Assembly (NCBI RefSeq): GCF_963666145.1
Contig: NZ_OY762614.1
Span: forward strand, 1,292,501-1,356,500
Direction of reading: 5' to 3'
Source: an uncultured Desulfobacter sp.
GTDB lineage: Bacteria; Desulfobacterota; Desulfobacteria; Desulfobacterales; Desulfobacteraceae
DNA length: 64,000 bases
In this document: piece after piece, positions 17,991 through 28,119 of the stretch
Numbering within the stretch: position 1 is the first letter of the stretch
Layout: the number at the start of each line of letters is the position of its first letter
Program-made: the position numbers and the translations under genes
Notes under the pieces: model-generated
Database searches by the model: none
Told to the model about the DNA's origin: nothing
What the model saw: the letters and a program-made list of their open reading frames with translations, nothing else

Positions 17991-18875
17991 TTATTCGATA
18001 TTCTGAACCTGCTCGCGGATCTTTTCCAGTTCGGATTTTAGGTCAACCACGGCGTGGGACAATGCCGCATTGCCGGCTTTGGAGCCGATGGTATTGAATT
18101 CCCGGTTAAATTCCTGGATCAAGAAATTGAGTTTTCTGCCCTGGGACTCATTTTCATCCATGACTTCCCGGAACATTTTAATGTGGCTGTGCACCCGCAC
18201 AATCTCCTCGGACACGTCACTTTTGTCCGCAAGAAGGGCCGTTTCCTGGGCCAGCCGCACCGGATCAAGACACTCCCCGTCCTCGGCGGTCAACACGGCC
18301 AGACGTTCCTTCAGCCGGGCCTTGTAAACTTCGGGTATGATTTTGGCCTCTTCTTCAACCTGCGCCATGCGCTGTTCAATGTCTGAAATGCGATCACGCA
18401 AATCCTGGTACAGGTTCTCACCCTCTTGCTTTCGCATTAGGTCAAGTGCCTGGGCTGCGTCCCGGGCGGTGTCACACACGGCGGATCGAAGAAGCGCAAG
18501 ATCAAGCTCGGGTTTTGCAGCCACAATGAGCTGCTTGGCGCCGAGCACGGTTTCCAGGGCAATGTCACCTGAAATGGAAAGGGTGTCCTGAACTGTTTTC
18601 AATGCTTTATAGTAAGCTTTCGCCTTGATAATGTCCACCTCAAACAGATCCTGGTCCAGGGCCTGATCCTCCAGGCTCGCCCGGATCTCTATTCTGCCCC
18701 GGGTATGGAACTGCCCCATGATTTTTTTAATTTCCTCTTCAAAGGACTGGCAGGTTTCGGGCAGATGGATGGAAAAATCCAGAAAACGTGAATTATAGGC
18801 GCGCACGGTCATGTCAACCGTCAGGGTATCCTGGGTGTGCGACACCTTGGCAAAAGCGGTCATGCTTTTAATCAT
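17991..18875 (-). CDS. YicC/YloC-family endoribonuclease
   Basis: 294 residues with the family hallmarks: N-terminal MIKSMTAFAK, the AYNSRFLD strand, and the C-terminal DUF1732 block GRKLNFLIQEFNREFNT with IGSKAGNA. E. coli YicC is an endoribonuclease that acts on small RNA. The start follows AGGAT and lies 4 bases after the DUF4416 stop, so the two are one operon. Confidence 0.9.
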   Translation of the reverse strand: MIKSMTAFAKVSHTQDTLTVDMTVRAYNSRFLDFSIHLPETCQSFEEEIKKIMGQFHTRGRIEIRASLEDQALDQDLFEVDIIKAKAYYKALKTVQDTLSISGDIALETVLGAKQLIVAAKPELDLALLRSAVCDTARDAAQALDLMRKQEGENLYQDLRDRISDIEQRMAQVEEEAKIIPEVYKARLKERLAVLTAEDGECLDPVRLAQETALLADKSDVSEEIVRVHSHIKMFREVMDENESQGRKLNFLIQEFNREFNTIGSKAGNAALSHAVVDLKSELEKIREQVQNIE

Positions 18876-18879
18876 ACAA

Positions 18880-19413
18880 TTATCCTTTTATGGTCTTAAG
18901 ATCCGCAAGATATTTCTGTCTCACCTGTCCTAAAAATTTGAACACAGCAGGGGAGGCATAATCCGGGTAAGTCCATTCCAGGGTTTTAAAGCCTTTTTTG
19001 GTGTACATTAATGTCAGGTCAGCATAAATTTTTTGTCCAATGTAAATCCTGTGGGAATACTCTTTTCCCGTGGCCAGGATGAACCGGGAGGACAGAAGAT
19101 ACCCCGGGTCAATATTGATCGTTCTGTTATTTTGATCCAGGCAGTCGGATTCAATCCTGTTGGTGGCAAGTTTAATGGAAGCCAGGGCGTCTTGTTCCAT
19201 GAGCGGCTTAAACGCAATCAGCCTGCGAAACAACGGCTCCCCCATTTCCTTGTAATAATAATCGGTAAAATCGAAATCCAGCCAGGGAGAAATCATGTCC
19301 ACGGGCCCGCCCACATCCTCAAGGCGGGAAAAGACCGATGCCAGAACCGACTTATCTTTCATGAACACCGACATCACAAGTTTGGCCGGTGCTGGTGTTT
19401 TAGGCGTACTCAT
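18880..19413 (-). CDS. DUF4416 family protein
   Basis: 177 residues; the pattern PAKLVMSVFMKD at the start, DFTDYYYKEMGEPL and the closing WTYPDYASPAVFKFL match the DUF4416 family found mostly in Desulfobacterota and other anaerobes. No function is known. Its ATG overlaps the stop of the Trm112-like gene (ATGA), and yicC follows. Confidence 0.8.
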   Translation of the reverse strand: MSTPKTPAPAKLVMSVFMKDKSVLASVFSRLEDVGGPVDMISPWLDFDFTDYYYKEMGEPLFRRLIAFKPLMEQDALASIKLATNRIESDCLDQNNRTINIDPGYLLSSRFILATGKEYSHRIYIGQKIYADLTLMYTKKGFKTLEWTYPDYASPAVFKFLGQVRQKYLADLKTIKG

Positions 19414-19583
19414 TGCTTAACGGAAATGGCCTCGTCAATGAGCATAATGGGAATATCATCCCGGATTTCATATTTAAGGGCGCAGGCGTTGCAGACCAGA
19501 CCGTCTTGGCTCTCGGTCAGTTCCACCGGCCCTTTACATTTGGGGCATACAAGAATTTCAAGCAGTTCTTTTGATACAGCCAT
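19410..19583 (-). CDS. Trm112/UPF0434-family zinc protein
   Basis: A 57-residue protein read directly from the minus strand: MAVSKELLEILVCPKC, a second pair CNAC, then YEIRDDIPIMLIDEA. This is the Trm112/YcaR zinc-ribbon family, small activators of methyltransferases; in E. coli YcaR lies between lpxK and kdsB, genes for the same lipid A/Kdo pathway as msbA here. GGAG lies six bases before the ATG. It sits 20 bases after msbA and overlaps the next gene by 4 bases. Confidence 0.88.
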   Translation of the reverse strand: MAVSKELLEILVCPKCKGPVELTESQDGLVCNACALKYEIRDDIPIMLIDEAISVKQ

Positions 19584-19603
19584 ATCAGTATCTCCTTGAA
19601 TGG

Positions 19604-21358
19604 TTAATTTGTCTTAGTCTGCATGGACTGCAGTTTATAATAAAAACTTTTAGCCGCCATCAGATCATCATGGGTACCTTGTTCAACAATGGTTCCGTTT
19701 TTAAGTACAATGATCCGGGAGGCATAATCTATGGTGGATAACCTGTGGGCAATAACAAAAGAGGTTCGGCCCTTCATCAGATTTTCCAATGCCTTTTGCA
19801 CCACCTTCTCAGCCTGGGAATCCAGGGCCGAGGTTGCTTCGTCTAGAATCAGCACCGGCGCATTTTTCAACAGGGCCCGGGCAATGCAGATCCGCTGTTT
19901 TTCTCCGCCGGACAACCGGGAACCCAATTCTCCGATTACAGTATCATAGCCCTTGGGAAAACCACAGATAAAATCATGGGCAAAGGCCGCCTTTGCCGCC
20001 GATTCAACGGCGGCATCATCTGCATCCATCTTGCCATACCGGATATTGTCCCGAACGGTCTCATTAAATAAAATGGGCTCCTGGGTCACAATGGAAATAT
20101 GATCCCGAAGCGAAGCAATGGTCAAGTCCCTTACATCGTGTCCGCCGACCAAAACGCGACCCTCAGTCACATCATAAAGTCTTGGAATCAGATTCACCAG
20201 ACTGGTTTTTCCACCGCCGCTCATGCCGACCAGGGCCAGGGTTTCTCCGGGTGCGGCCTTAAGATCAATGTGTTTTAAGGCCATCGCCTCTTCGGACCCG
20301 TAGGAAAAGGAGACGTTTTCAAAGACCACGTCACAGGATGACGCGTTAAGAGGCCGGGCGTCGGATTTGTCCACCACATCATTTTGTGCGTCCAGCACAT
20401 CAAAAACCCTGGATGCCGCAGCCACGCCCTCCTGGATGGAGTTATTTAGATTGGACAATTTTTTTACCGGATCATAGAGCATCATCACGGCAGTTAAAAA
20501 AGAGAAAAACACACCCGGTGTGGATGTGCCGTTAACCACCCGCATGCCGCCAAACCAGATAACAAAGGCAATTCCCAAGCCGCCTAAAAACTCCATAACA
20601 GGAGAAGACAAAGCCCGGGTCATCACCTTTTTCATTTCCAACCGGAACAAGTCTTTGGTTTTTTCTTTGAATCTTTGGGTCTCAAAGGATTGAAGATTAA
20701 ATATTTTAACAATCTTTGACCCGGAAAATGTTTCATGCAAAAAGGCATTTAGATCCGCCATGGTTTCCTGGGTTCCCGTGGAAAATTTCCGGATTCTTTT
20801 GCCAAAAAGAACAATGGGATAAAAGGCAACGGGCAGAACAAGAAAGGCACCCAGCGCAAGTTTCCAGTCCCGGTAAAAAATAACGAACAAAAAGGCCACA
20901 ACGGAAAAAGAATCCCGAAACAAGCTGATAACAGCCGTAGAGACCATACCCTTAATGATATTGACATCATTGGTAATCCGGGACATGAGTGCGCCGGTCT
21001 TTTCCCTGTGGATATATGAAATGGGCAGATTCATAATCTTGTCATAAAGGCTGTCCCTTAAGTCACGGATAATGCGCTCCCCCACATAGTTCATCAGGTA
21101 CTCGGACCCGTATGACCCGGCGCCTTTCAGGAAAAACACCAAAACGGCAAGGCCCGGAATGAGCAACAACTTGCTGCTGTCCCTGGCGATGAAAATATCA
21201 TCAAGTACAGGTTTAACCAACAGGGCCATGCCGCCGTTGGCCCCGGCCACCACCACCATACATAATGCGGCCAGGATAATTTTTTTCCGGTGTGCAAACA
21301 CCATCTGGACAATCTTCTGCCTGCGTTCCTTAGACAAACTGCTCGTATTTGATTTCAT
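19604..21358 (-). CDS. msbA: Lipid A export ABC transporter MsbA
   Basis: Fused membrane-plus-ATPase half transporter that flips lipid A-core across the inner membrane. The N-terminal part has six membrane segments; the ATPase carries Walker A GMSGGGKTS, signature LSGGEKQR, Walker B ILDEATSALD and the H-loop IAHRLST. I set the start at 21358 (584 residues, typical) because the frame's earlier ATG at 21421 would abut the divergent waaA start by 3 bases; neither has a strong ribosome site. A TTGACA-like box lies just upstream of 21358. Confidence 0.9.
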   Translation of the reverse strand: MKSNTSSLSKERRQKIVQMVFAHRKKIILAALCMVVVAGANGGMALLVKPVLDDIFIARDSSKLLLIPGLAVLVFFLKGAGSYGSEYLMNYVGERIIRDLRDSLYDKIMNLPISYIHREKTGALMSRITNDVNIIKGMVSTAVISLFRDSFSVVAFLFVIFYRDWKLALGAFLVLPVAFYPIVLFGKRIRKFSTGTQETMADLNAFLHETFSGSKIVKIFNLQSFETQRFKEKTKDLFRLEMKKVMTRALSSPVMEFLGGLGIAFVIWFGGMRVVNGTSTPGVFFSFLTAVMMLYDPVKKLSNLNNSIQEGVAAASRVFDVLDAQNDVVDKSDARPLNASSCDVVFENVSFSYGSEEAMALKHIDLKAAPGETLALVGMSGGGKTSLVNLIPRLYDVTEGRVLVGGHDVRDLTIASLRDHISIVTQEPILFNETVRDNIRYGKMDADDAAVESAAKAAFAHDFICGFPKGYDTVIGELGSRLSGGEKQRICIARALLKNAPVLILDEATSALDSQAEKVVQKALENLMKGRTSFVIAHRLSTIDYASRIIVLKNGTIVEQGTHDDLMAAKSFYYKLQSMQTKTN

Positions 21359-21424
21359 GGGCGGGAATAAATGCTTTATAGATTCTATTGTCAAGTTCAA
21401 AAAAACATGAGAGCATAGCATCCC

Positions 21425-22705
21425 ATGATAAAGTGTGCTTTTATACCCAATTTTTTCAAATTTTACAATATCCTGTGGGGTGCGGCCCTGCCTTTTTTAA
21501 AACGGAACCCACGGCTTGCCCCAACCAGTGACAAGCGGATCACCCCAGTTCACCTTCAGAGGGCAGATGTCTGGATACAGGCGGCATCAGCCGGAGAGGC
21601 GTACCTTGCGGTCTCCATTGTCCAGGCCATGACACCGGACCGGCCGGTCACCATACTGGTGACCACCACCACGGATCAGGGCTTAAAAATTCTGCAACAA
21701 ATGCTGCTACCCGAAAATTTTTCACCCTTTATCAACCTGTGTGTTGACATATTTCCCTTTGACTGCCCAAAGGCAATGAACAAAGCGGTACAACAAGTGA
21801 ATCCGGCAGTCATGGTGTTATTGGAGACCGAACTATGGCCGGCCCACCTCTATGCGCTAAAAAAGAATCACATCCCGGTATTACTCATTAACGGCAGGTT
21901 ATCAAAAAAAAGTGGTCGCAATTACAGGCTCACCAAAGCGTTCTGGCGAGCATTGGGCCCGGATCGCATCCTGGCCATCTCTGCCGAAGACGCCCAAAGA
22001 TTTTCCCAGGTATTTTCCAACACGCGTATTGAAACCATGGACAACATCAAATTTGACCGGATGAAAGTTCAGGAAACGCCTGACAACGCGTCGGCTTTGG
22101 CCGCGATCGCCCCCCGGGATCTGCCCTTATCTATTTTTGCCTCTTTTCGCCGCCAGGAAGAAACGCAAATCATTGAGATGATAAAAGCCCTGTTGGAAAA
22201 GGTGCCAGAACAAGTCATTGCGTTGTTTCCCAGACATATGCACCGCATTGCGCCATTTGCAAAGAAATTGAATAAAAACGGTCTCGAGGCATACAAAGGC
22301 TCACAGCTATCATCCGTTCTCACCGGTCCGGCCATTATCCTGTGGGACAAATTTGGGGATCTGAACCTTGCCTACGCCCATGCCGACGTGGTGTTTGTCG
22401 GTGGAAGCCTTGCGCCCTTAGGCGGCCAGAATTTCATGGAGCCTGCGGGCTTAGGCATTCCCACAGTCATTGGCCCTTACTGGCAGGACTTTGCCTGGGT
22501 GGGAAAAGAGATCTTCAATACCGGTGTCGTTACCCGGTGTAAAAACTGGCAACATGCGGTTCAAATCATGTGCAGGCACCTGGTAAAATCCGAAAACCGA
22601 CAACCACTCATTCATGCGGTGAATCAGTATATCTTACAAAAACAGGGCGGAGCGCAGACCGCTGCCGACACCATTTGGGCATTGTGGGCGACATCCCGTG
22701 AATAG
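21425..22705 (+). CDS. waaA: 3-deoxy-D-manno-octulosonic acid (Kdo) transferase
   Basis: 426 residues, as E. coli WaaA (425). N-terminal membrane anchor (FKFYNILWGAALPFL), the catalytic region ASAGEAYLA near 52-60, the TETELWP-type segment (LETELWPAHLYAL), and the CMP-Kdo binding half with GGSLAPLGGQNFMEPA near 324-339. Transfers Kdo from CMP-Kdo to lipid A at the inner face of the membrane. Divergent from msbA, which exports the product. Confidence 0.93.
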   Translation: MIKCAFIPNFFKFYNILWGAALPFLKRNPRLAPTSDKRITPVHLQRADVWIQAASAGEAYLAVSIVQAMTPDRPVTILVTTTTDQGLKILQQMLLPENFSPFINLCVDIFPFDCPKAMNKAVQQVNPAVMVLLETELWPAHLYALKKNHIPVLLINGRLSKKSGRNYRLTKAFWRALGPDRILAISAEDAQRFSQVFSNTRIETMDNIKFDRMKVQETPDNASALAAIAPRDLPLSIFASFRRQEETQIIEMIKALLEKVPEQVIALFPRHMHRIAPFAKKLNKNGLEAYKGSQLSSVLTGPAIILWDKFGDLNLAYAHADVVFVGGSLAPLGGQNFMEPAGLGIPTVIGPYWQDFAWVGKEIFNTGVVTRCKNWQHAVQIMCRHLVKSENRQPLIHAVNQYILQKQGGAQTAADTIWALWATSRE

Positions 22706-22763
22706 ATAGTTCATAAGATCGACCATCTTTTGTAGGGGCAATCCCCCTGTGGTTGTCCTCGTT

Positions 22764-22787
22764 AGGGCAGGCACAATGGCCTGCCCT
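22764..22787. repeat. GC-rich hairpin between convergent waaA and dnaK
   Basis: AGGGCAGGC and GCCTGCCCT form a perfect 9-bp stem with a 6-base loop. It is preceded by a run (22731-22762) in the style of the dispersed GTAGGGGC..CCCC repeats. No T-run, so it may be a repeat element or a bidirectional Rho-aided end of transcription. Confidence 0.5.
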
Positions 22788-22915
22788 TATAACGAAGAAC
22801 GAAATGAGTTCAAATCACTTTATCCTGTTCGCCATTTTGCACAGGGGCAGTGAACCGTCACTACCCCCTCGCAAATGGCTCACCTTGGATTCAGAATTAT
22901 CGATCAACATACGGG

Positions 22916-24811
22916 TTAGGCAACTTCTGAAAATTCAGCATCAAAAACGTCGTCATCCCCTGATGTCGTTTTTCCGGCAGTTCCGGCCTGACCTGAAGAC
23001 GGATCATGGGCTTGGCTATGCGCGGCCTGGCCCATGGTCTGCAGGGCCTGGCCCAGACGTTCAGCCGCGGCGTTGATTCTGTTCACATCATCTGATGCAA
23101 CCGCCTCTTTTAAATCATTGACCAAACCTTTCAAACGATTTTTGGTATCTGGATCCAGGGGTGCCTGGGCATCGGACACGATCTTTTCGGTCTGGTAGAT
23201 CAACTGATCCGCCTGGTTTCGGGCGGTGACCAGATTCTTTTTCATCCGGTCCTCTTCTGCATGGCGCTTGGCATCGTTCACCAGGGCATCAATCTCTTCT
23301 TTGGAGAGCCCTGACGAGGCCGTGATGCGGATAGACTGGGCTTTGCCCGTTGCCGTGTCTTTGGCCGAAACATTGACAATGCCGTCGGCATCAATATCAA
23401 AGGTCACTTCAATCTGGGGTGTTCCCCTGGGTGCAGCGGCAATACCGGTCAATTCAAATTGACCCAGCAGCTTATTGTCAGAGGCCATCTCCCGTTCACC
23501 CTGCAGTACATGTATCGTAACGGCAGACTGATTGTCTTCGGCCGTGGAAAAGACCTCACTTTTCTTTGCCGGAATCGTGGTGTTCTTCTCGATCAGCCGG
23601 GTCATGACACCACCTAAGGTTTCGATTCCTAAAGAGAGGGGAGTAACATCCAGCAACAGGACATCTTCCAGATCACCTTTAAGAATACCACCCTGGATCG
23701 CGGCACCCAAAGAGACAACTTCATCCGGGTTTACCCCCTTGTCCGCAGTTCTGCCAAAGATCTTTTCCACCCTGGCCTGAACCGCCGGCATCCGGGTCAT
23801 GCCGCCCACAAGGATCACACGGTTGATGTCGGAAAATTTAAACCCGGCATCCTTGACGGCTGTGGTACACGGCCCTTCCAGCCGGTCGAGCAGTTCCGAC
23901 ACCAAACTTTCAAGTTTGGCGCGACCCATTTTCACGTTCAAATGTTTGGGGCCGGACGCATCTGCGGTGATAAAGGGCAGGTTAATATCTGTTTCCAACG
24001 CGGTTGAGAGCTCTTGTTTGGCCTTTTCCGCAGCCTCTTTGAGCCGCTGAAGCGCCATGGCATCGTTTCTTAGGTCAATGCCCTGCTCCCTTTTGAACGC
24101 ATCGGCCAGGTAGTTGACAATCTGCAGGTCAAAATCCTCACCGCCAAGATGAGTATCTCCATTGGTGGATTTAACCTCAAAGACACCATCTCCAAGCTCC
24201 AGAATGGAGATATCAAAGGTACCGCCCCCAAGGTCAAATACGGCAATTTTCTCTTCATCCTTTTTATCCAGCCCAAAGGCCAGAGAAGCGGCTGTGGGTT
24301 CGTTAATAATACGAAGTACATTCAGCCCTGCAATCTTTCCCGCATCCTTTGTGGCCTGGCGCTGGCTGTCGTTAAAATAGGCCGGCACGGTGATGACGGC
24401 GTCCGTCACCTTTTCCCCGAGATACTCCTCGGCTGTTTTTTTGATATTGGCCAGAATAAATGAGGAAATTTCCGCAGGGCTGTGCGCTTTTCCATTCATT
24501 TGAACGGCAACACCGCCGCCGGCAGCCTTCTTAATTTTATAAGGCAGCACACCGACATCCGCCTGCACCTCAGGGGAGTCAAACTGCCGCCCGATTAAAC
24601 GCTTTACTCCGAACACTGTATTTTCCGGGTTGGTGACGGCCTGGCGGCGGGCAGCCTGCCCCACCAGACGTTCTCCGTTTTGGGTTACCGCAACAACCGA
24701 CGGGGTGGTTCTTCCCCCTTCGGGGTTGGTAATAACGATGGGTTTATTGTTTTCGAGTATGGATACGCAGGAATTTGTGGTTCCCAAATCGATTCCGATG
24801 ATATGGCTCAT
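22916..24811 (-). CDS. dnaK: Chaperone DnaK (Hsp70)
   Basis: 631 residues. N-terminal phosphate loop IGIDLGTTNSCV, AYFNDSQRQATKDAG, the adenosine site GGGTFDIS and VGGMTRMP, substrate domain LLDVTPLSLGIE, and a C-terminal lid ending in an acidic tail (DDDVFDAEF). Folds and refolds proteins with DnaJ and GrpE. Neither partner gene is adjacent, and the gene stands alone with its own promoter. GGAGG lies before the ATG. Confidence 0.97.
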   Translation of the reverse strand: MSHIIGIDLGTTNSCVSILENNKPIVITNPEGGRTTPSVVAVTQNGERLVGQAARRQAVTNPENTVFGVKRLIGRQFDSPEVQADVGVLPYKIKKAAGGGVAVQMNGKAHSPAEISSFILANIKKTAEEYLGEKVTDAVITVPAYFNDSQRQATKDAGKIAGLNVLRIINEPTAASLAFGLDKKDEEKIAVFDLGGGTFDISILELGDGVFEVKSTNGDTHLGGEDFDLQIVNYLADAFKREQGIDLRNDAMALQRLKEAAEKAKQELSTALETDINLPFITADASGPKHLNVKMGRAKLESLVSELLDRLEGPCTTAVKDAGFKFSDINRVILVGGMTRMPAVQARVEKIFGRTADKGVNPDEVVSLGAAIQGGILKGDLEDVLLLDVTPLSLGIETLGGVMTRLIEKNTTIPAKKSEVFSTAEDNQSAVTIHVLQGEREMASDNKLLGQFELTGIAAAPRGTPQIEVTFDIDADGIVNVSAKDTATGKAQSIRITASSGLSKEEIDALVNDAKRHAEEDRMKKNLVTARNQADQLIYQTEKIVSDAQAPLDPDTKNRLKGLVNDLKEAVASDDVNRINAAAERLGQALQTMGQAAHSQAHDPSSGQAGTAGKTTSGDDDVFDAEFSEVA

Positions 24812-24849
24812 GTCTTTACCTCCATTGGTTTTGTTGTTGACGAGACAAA

Positions 24850-24877
24850 TGTATGACAGAATAAATACATGTCAATT
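24850..24877 (-). promoter_or_regulatory. Sigma-70-like promoter for dnaK
   Basis: On the minus strand, TTGACA (24872-24877) and TACATT (24850-24855) are 16 bases apart, about 40 bases before the dnaK ATG. No CIRCE inverted repeat was seen in the 260-base gap. Confidence 0.5.
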
Positions 24878-25006
24878 ATATTCTCATTACTTTTTTTAAT
24901 TTTATTATCAAAATAATGCAAACATATGGAACCTACAGACACTTTTGGAACCGTTTTTAACCATGGACCACATACCGAGCATACATTACGGAACCCACCC
25001 TCCCTC

Positions 25007-25051
25007 AAAAAAAAGTGCCGCCCAGATCCCGGGAAGGACGCTGGGCGGCAC
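25007..25051 (-). terminator. Rho-independent terminator of lon
   Basis: GTGCCGCCCAG and CTGGGCGGCAC pair over 11 bp (25041-25051 with 25015-25025), followed in the minus direction by eight T. It lies 24 bases after the lon stop. Confidence 0.9.
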
Positions 25052-25074
25052 GTTGTCAGTCCTGCAAACAGTGT

Positions 25075-27474
25075 TTAACCAAAAACTATCTTGTAGACCT
25101 CTTTATATTTTTTCACAAAATGGAATTCTATGCCCTCTTTAATGTGCTCGGGCAGTTTCTTAAAATCACTGCTGCATCCATAAGGCAGGATAATCTCTTT
25201 GATGCCCACCCGCCGGGCGGCAATGATCTTTTCCTTGATTCCACCCACGGGTAACACATCGCCCGTAAGTGTCAGCTCCCCGGTCATGGCCAAAGGCCGC
25301 TTGATCTCGCGACCCGACGCCATGGAGACAATGGCTGTGGCAATGGTAATGCCGGCACTTGGTCCGTCCTTGGGAGTGGCCCCCTCGGGTACATGGATAT
25401 GGACAAAGGCTTCATCAAAATAGTCCTCTTTGATACCGTAACTTTTTGATGAGGAGCGCACATGGGAAAGGGCGATGGAGGCGGACTCCTGCATCACATC
25501 TCCAAGCTTTCCGGTCAGCTTGAATCCGGGACCTTTTCCATGTACTTTCACTGTTTCTATGGATAAGGTGGCACCGCCCATGGCGGTCCAGGCAAGACCT
25601 GTCACAATACCCACCCCGGCCATCTGCTTTTCAGGGGTAAACACAGGCGGTCCGAGCAGATCTTCCAGGGACTTGATGTTGATCTGGATCTTCTCCTCTT
25701 TGTCCTTTAGAATTTTGACAATGCTTTTGCGTATGATCTTGTTCAAAAGCTTTTCAAGATTACGCACCCCGGCTTCCCGTGCATAGCCCTCAATGAGATG
25801 CCGGATGGTGGGCTCGGTGATGGTGATGATGGATCCATTCAGGTTATTCCGCTTCAAAAGCTTTGGCCACAAATGTTTTCTTGCGATCTCCAGCTTTTCG
25901 GAAGTGATGTAGCCGCTGAGTTTAATCAGGTCCATACGGTCCAGCAACGGCCCGGGGATGGTATCCAGGGTATTGGCCGTGCAGATGAACAGGACTTTGG
26001 ACAGATCAATGCGAAGATCCAGGTAATGATCCAAAAATTCTGCGTTCTGTTCGGGATCCAGCACCTCAAGCAATGCCGAAGCAGGATCGCCCTGGTAGGA
26101 TGCGCCGATCTTATCCACCTCATCGAGCATGATCACCGGATTGGCAACGGCGGTGTCCTTCAAGGCCTGGACCAGTTTACCGGGCAGCGCGCCTACATAG
26201 GTGCGCCGGTGCCCCTTGATCTCGGCCTCATCACGCATGCCGCCCAGAGAAAACCGATAAAACTTTCGGCCCAAGGCCTCGGCAATGGACTTGCCGATGG
26301 AGGTTTTTCCCACACCGGGCGGCCCCACGAACAAAATAATGGAGCCTGAAATATCTTTTTTATACACGCCTGCGGCAAAGAACTCGATGATCCGCTCCTT
26401 AACATCGGAGAGTCCTGCATGATCCCGATCCAGCACTTTTTCCGCCCGCTCGATATCAATATTGTCTTCGGAATAGACCCCCCAGGGGAAAGAGGTGACC
26501 CAGTCCAGATAGTTACGCGTCACCCCGTACTCCGAAGAGCCTGTTTCCAGCACGGACAGTTTTTCAATTTCCTCTTCAAAGCGTTTGACCACGTGCTCGG
26601 GCGGATCAAGTTCTGCAAACCGCTCTTTGAACTTATCCACATCAGAGGTCTTGTCATCTTTTTGAATGCCAAGTTCCTTCTGGATGGCCTTGAGCTGCTC
26701 TTTGAGAAAGAACTTGCGCTTATTGTCATCCACCTGGGTGTTGATGTCCTTCTGGATTTTTGTCTGCAATTTGGCAATCTCAATCTCTTTTTGCAGCAGC
26801 ATCATCACCTTTTTCATCCGGTCCAGAATGGATTCGGTCTCAAGGATATCCTGCAGATCATCCCCGGACGCCGTGGTAATACCTGCAGCAAAATCGGTCA
26901 AAGGCGATGGCTGGTCCGGTGAAAACCGATTTAAGTATTGTTTAAGCTCTTCTGAATATAACGGATTCAAGGACAACAGTTGCTTGATATTTGAAATAAT
27001 GGAGATGGCATAGGCCTTGACCTTATCCTCATCCTCCTCGGGTTCAACGGGGTATTCGACTTCGGCCACAAAGGGCGGTTTATCAGACAAAAATTTTTTA
27101 ATTTTAAATCGTTCAAGCCCCTGGGCGATGAACTGCAGATTTCCCTCGACTTCCTGTACATTGAGCATACGCACAACGCATCCGACTTCGGGGAAATCTT
27201 CTTTATATACATACTTTCCTTTAACTTCACTAAAATAGCACAGTCCTAGAAGCCCCTGATTCTCCTTGGCGGATTTGGCCAGGGTCTCTTCCCAGCGCTT
27301 TTTACTGACAAACAAAGGCTGGACCTGTGCAGGCAGGTGGGGGCGTCCGGTTATGGGGACAAGGTACAAAAATTTAGGCTTGGTCGTCTGGGTAACCAGC
27401 TCCCCTTTATTTTCATTTTCCTCTTCTTCCTCGGATACAATCTCAGGGGTAATGGGTCTGGAATCATCACTCAT
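25075..27474 (-). CDS. lon: ATP-dependent Lon protease
   Basis: 799 residues. LON substrate-binding N-domain with a coiled coil (about 170-290), AAA+ domain with Walker A GPPGVGKTS near 370 and Walker B VIMLDEVDK, and the Ser-Lys protease domain with catalytic serine in DGPSAGIT near 690. Degrades misfolded and regulatory proteins in the cytoplasm. Alone with its own terminator; dnaK follows as a separate unit. Confidence 0.97.
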   Translation of the reverse strand: MSDDSRPITPEIVSEEEEENENKGELVTQTTKPKFLYLVPITGRPHLPAQVQPLFVSKKRWEETLAKSAKENQGLLGLCYFSEVKGKYVYKEDFPEVGCVVRMLNVQEVEGNLQFIAQGLERFKIKKFLSDKPPFVAEVEYPVEPEEDEDKVKAYAISIISNIKQLLSLNPLYSEELKQYLNRFSPDQPSPLTDFAAGITTASGDDLQDILETESILDRMKKVMMLLQKEIEIAKLQTKIQKDINTQVDDNKRKFFLKEQLKAIQKELGIQKDDKTSDVDKFKERFAELDPPEHVVKRFEEEIEKLSVLETGSSEYGVTRNYLDWVTSFPWGVYSEDNIDIERAEKVLDRDHAGLSDVKERIIEFFAAGVYKKDISGSIILFVGPPGVGKTSIGKSIAEALGRKFYRFSLGGMRDEAEIKGHRRTYVGALPGKLVQALKDTAVANPVIMLDEVDKIGASYQGDPASALLEVLDPEQNAEFLDHYLDLRIDLSKVLFICTANTLDTIPGPLLDRMDLIKLSGYITSEKLEIARKHLWPKLLKRNNLNGSIITITEPTIRHLIEGYAREAGVRNLEKLLNKIIRKSIVKILKDKEEKIQINIKSLEDLLGPPVFTPEKQMAGVGIVTGLAWTAMGGATLSIETVKVHGKGPGFKLTGKLGDVMQESASIALSHVRSSSKSYGIKEDYFDEAFVHIHVPEGATPKDGPSAGITIATAIVSMASGREIKRPLAMTGELTLTGDVLPVGGIKEKIIAARRVGIKEIILPYGCSSDFKKLPEHIKEGIEFHFVKKYKEVYKIVFG

Positions 27475-27694
27475 ATGTTTACCTCTATCATGAAAAGTTA
27501 TTGCTTACGGGTAAAGGCATCAAAAATACATTCTATTAGTATAATCAGATTTTACGGTGTGACAATACTTTAAACTTGGCTTGCCGAATGTAATACAGCG
27601 CCTAATTTTTTTTAAAACTTTTAAAAAATATATTGATAAACTTACCAAGACACATCATTATAAGAAATGCTAAATTTCAACCGGAGGAACATGA

Positions 27695-28081
27695 ATGCCT
27701 AAATCACTAGACTTGTCCGAAAGCCTGGAAGACTATCTTGAAACCATACTTGAACTCCAAACAACCAATACGGTTGCCCGTTCAAAAGATATTGCCGAAC
27801 GGCTCGACATAAAACGCGGATCTGTCACCGGGATGCTCAAAAAACTGGCAGCCCAGGAACTGATCAATTACGAACCCTACGGCTATGTGACCCTGACAGC
27901 CAAAGGTGAAAAAATAGCAAAAGAGATTGAAAAGCGCCATATTATGTTAAAAGATTTTCTCGTCCGTTTTATCGGTGTAGAAGAACAAAAGGCTGATGAC
28001 ACGGCATGTCGCATGGAGCATGCCATGGACACATCCACCTTTAAAAAATTCCAGGCCTTTATTCAATCCATGGACGAATAA
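27695..28081 (+). CDS. DtxR/MntR-family metal-dependent transcriptional regulator
   Basis: 128 residues. Winged helix (SLEDYLETILELQ, KDIAERLDIKRGSVTGMLKKL) and the dimer domain with metal ligands CRMEHAMD near 107-114. The C-terminal SH3-like domain is missing, as in MntR. GGAGG precedes the ATG. It would sense Fe(II) or Mn(II); target genes are unknown. The next genes are on the other strand, so no operon is formed. Confidence 0.85.
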   Translation: MPKSLDLSESLEDYLETILELQTTNTVARSKDIAERLDIKRGSVTGMLKKLAAQELINYEPYGYVTLTAKGEKIAKEIEKRHIMLKDFLVRFIGVEEQKADDTACRMEHAMDTSTFKKFQAFIQSMDE

Positions 28082-28119
28082 TGCCCCACACAAGGATGGT
28101 CATTCGTCCGTATGTTATT

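Noticed and set aside
21358..21421. Longer MsbA starting at 21421
   Set aside because: It would leave 3 bases to the divergent waaA start and adds residues not typical of MsbA.
24812..25006. CIRCE or sigma-32 type heat-shock element before dnaK
   Set aside because: No TTAGCACTC-N9-GAGTGCTAA or clear sigma-32 boxes; only a sigma-70-like promoter is supported.
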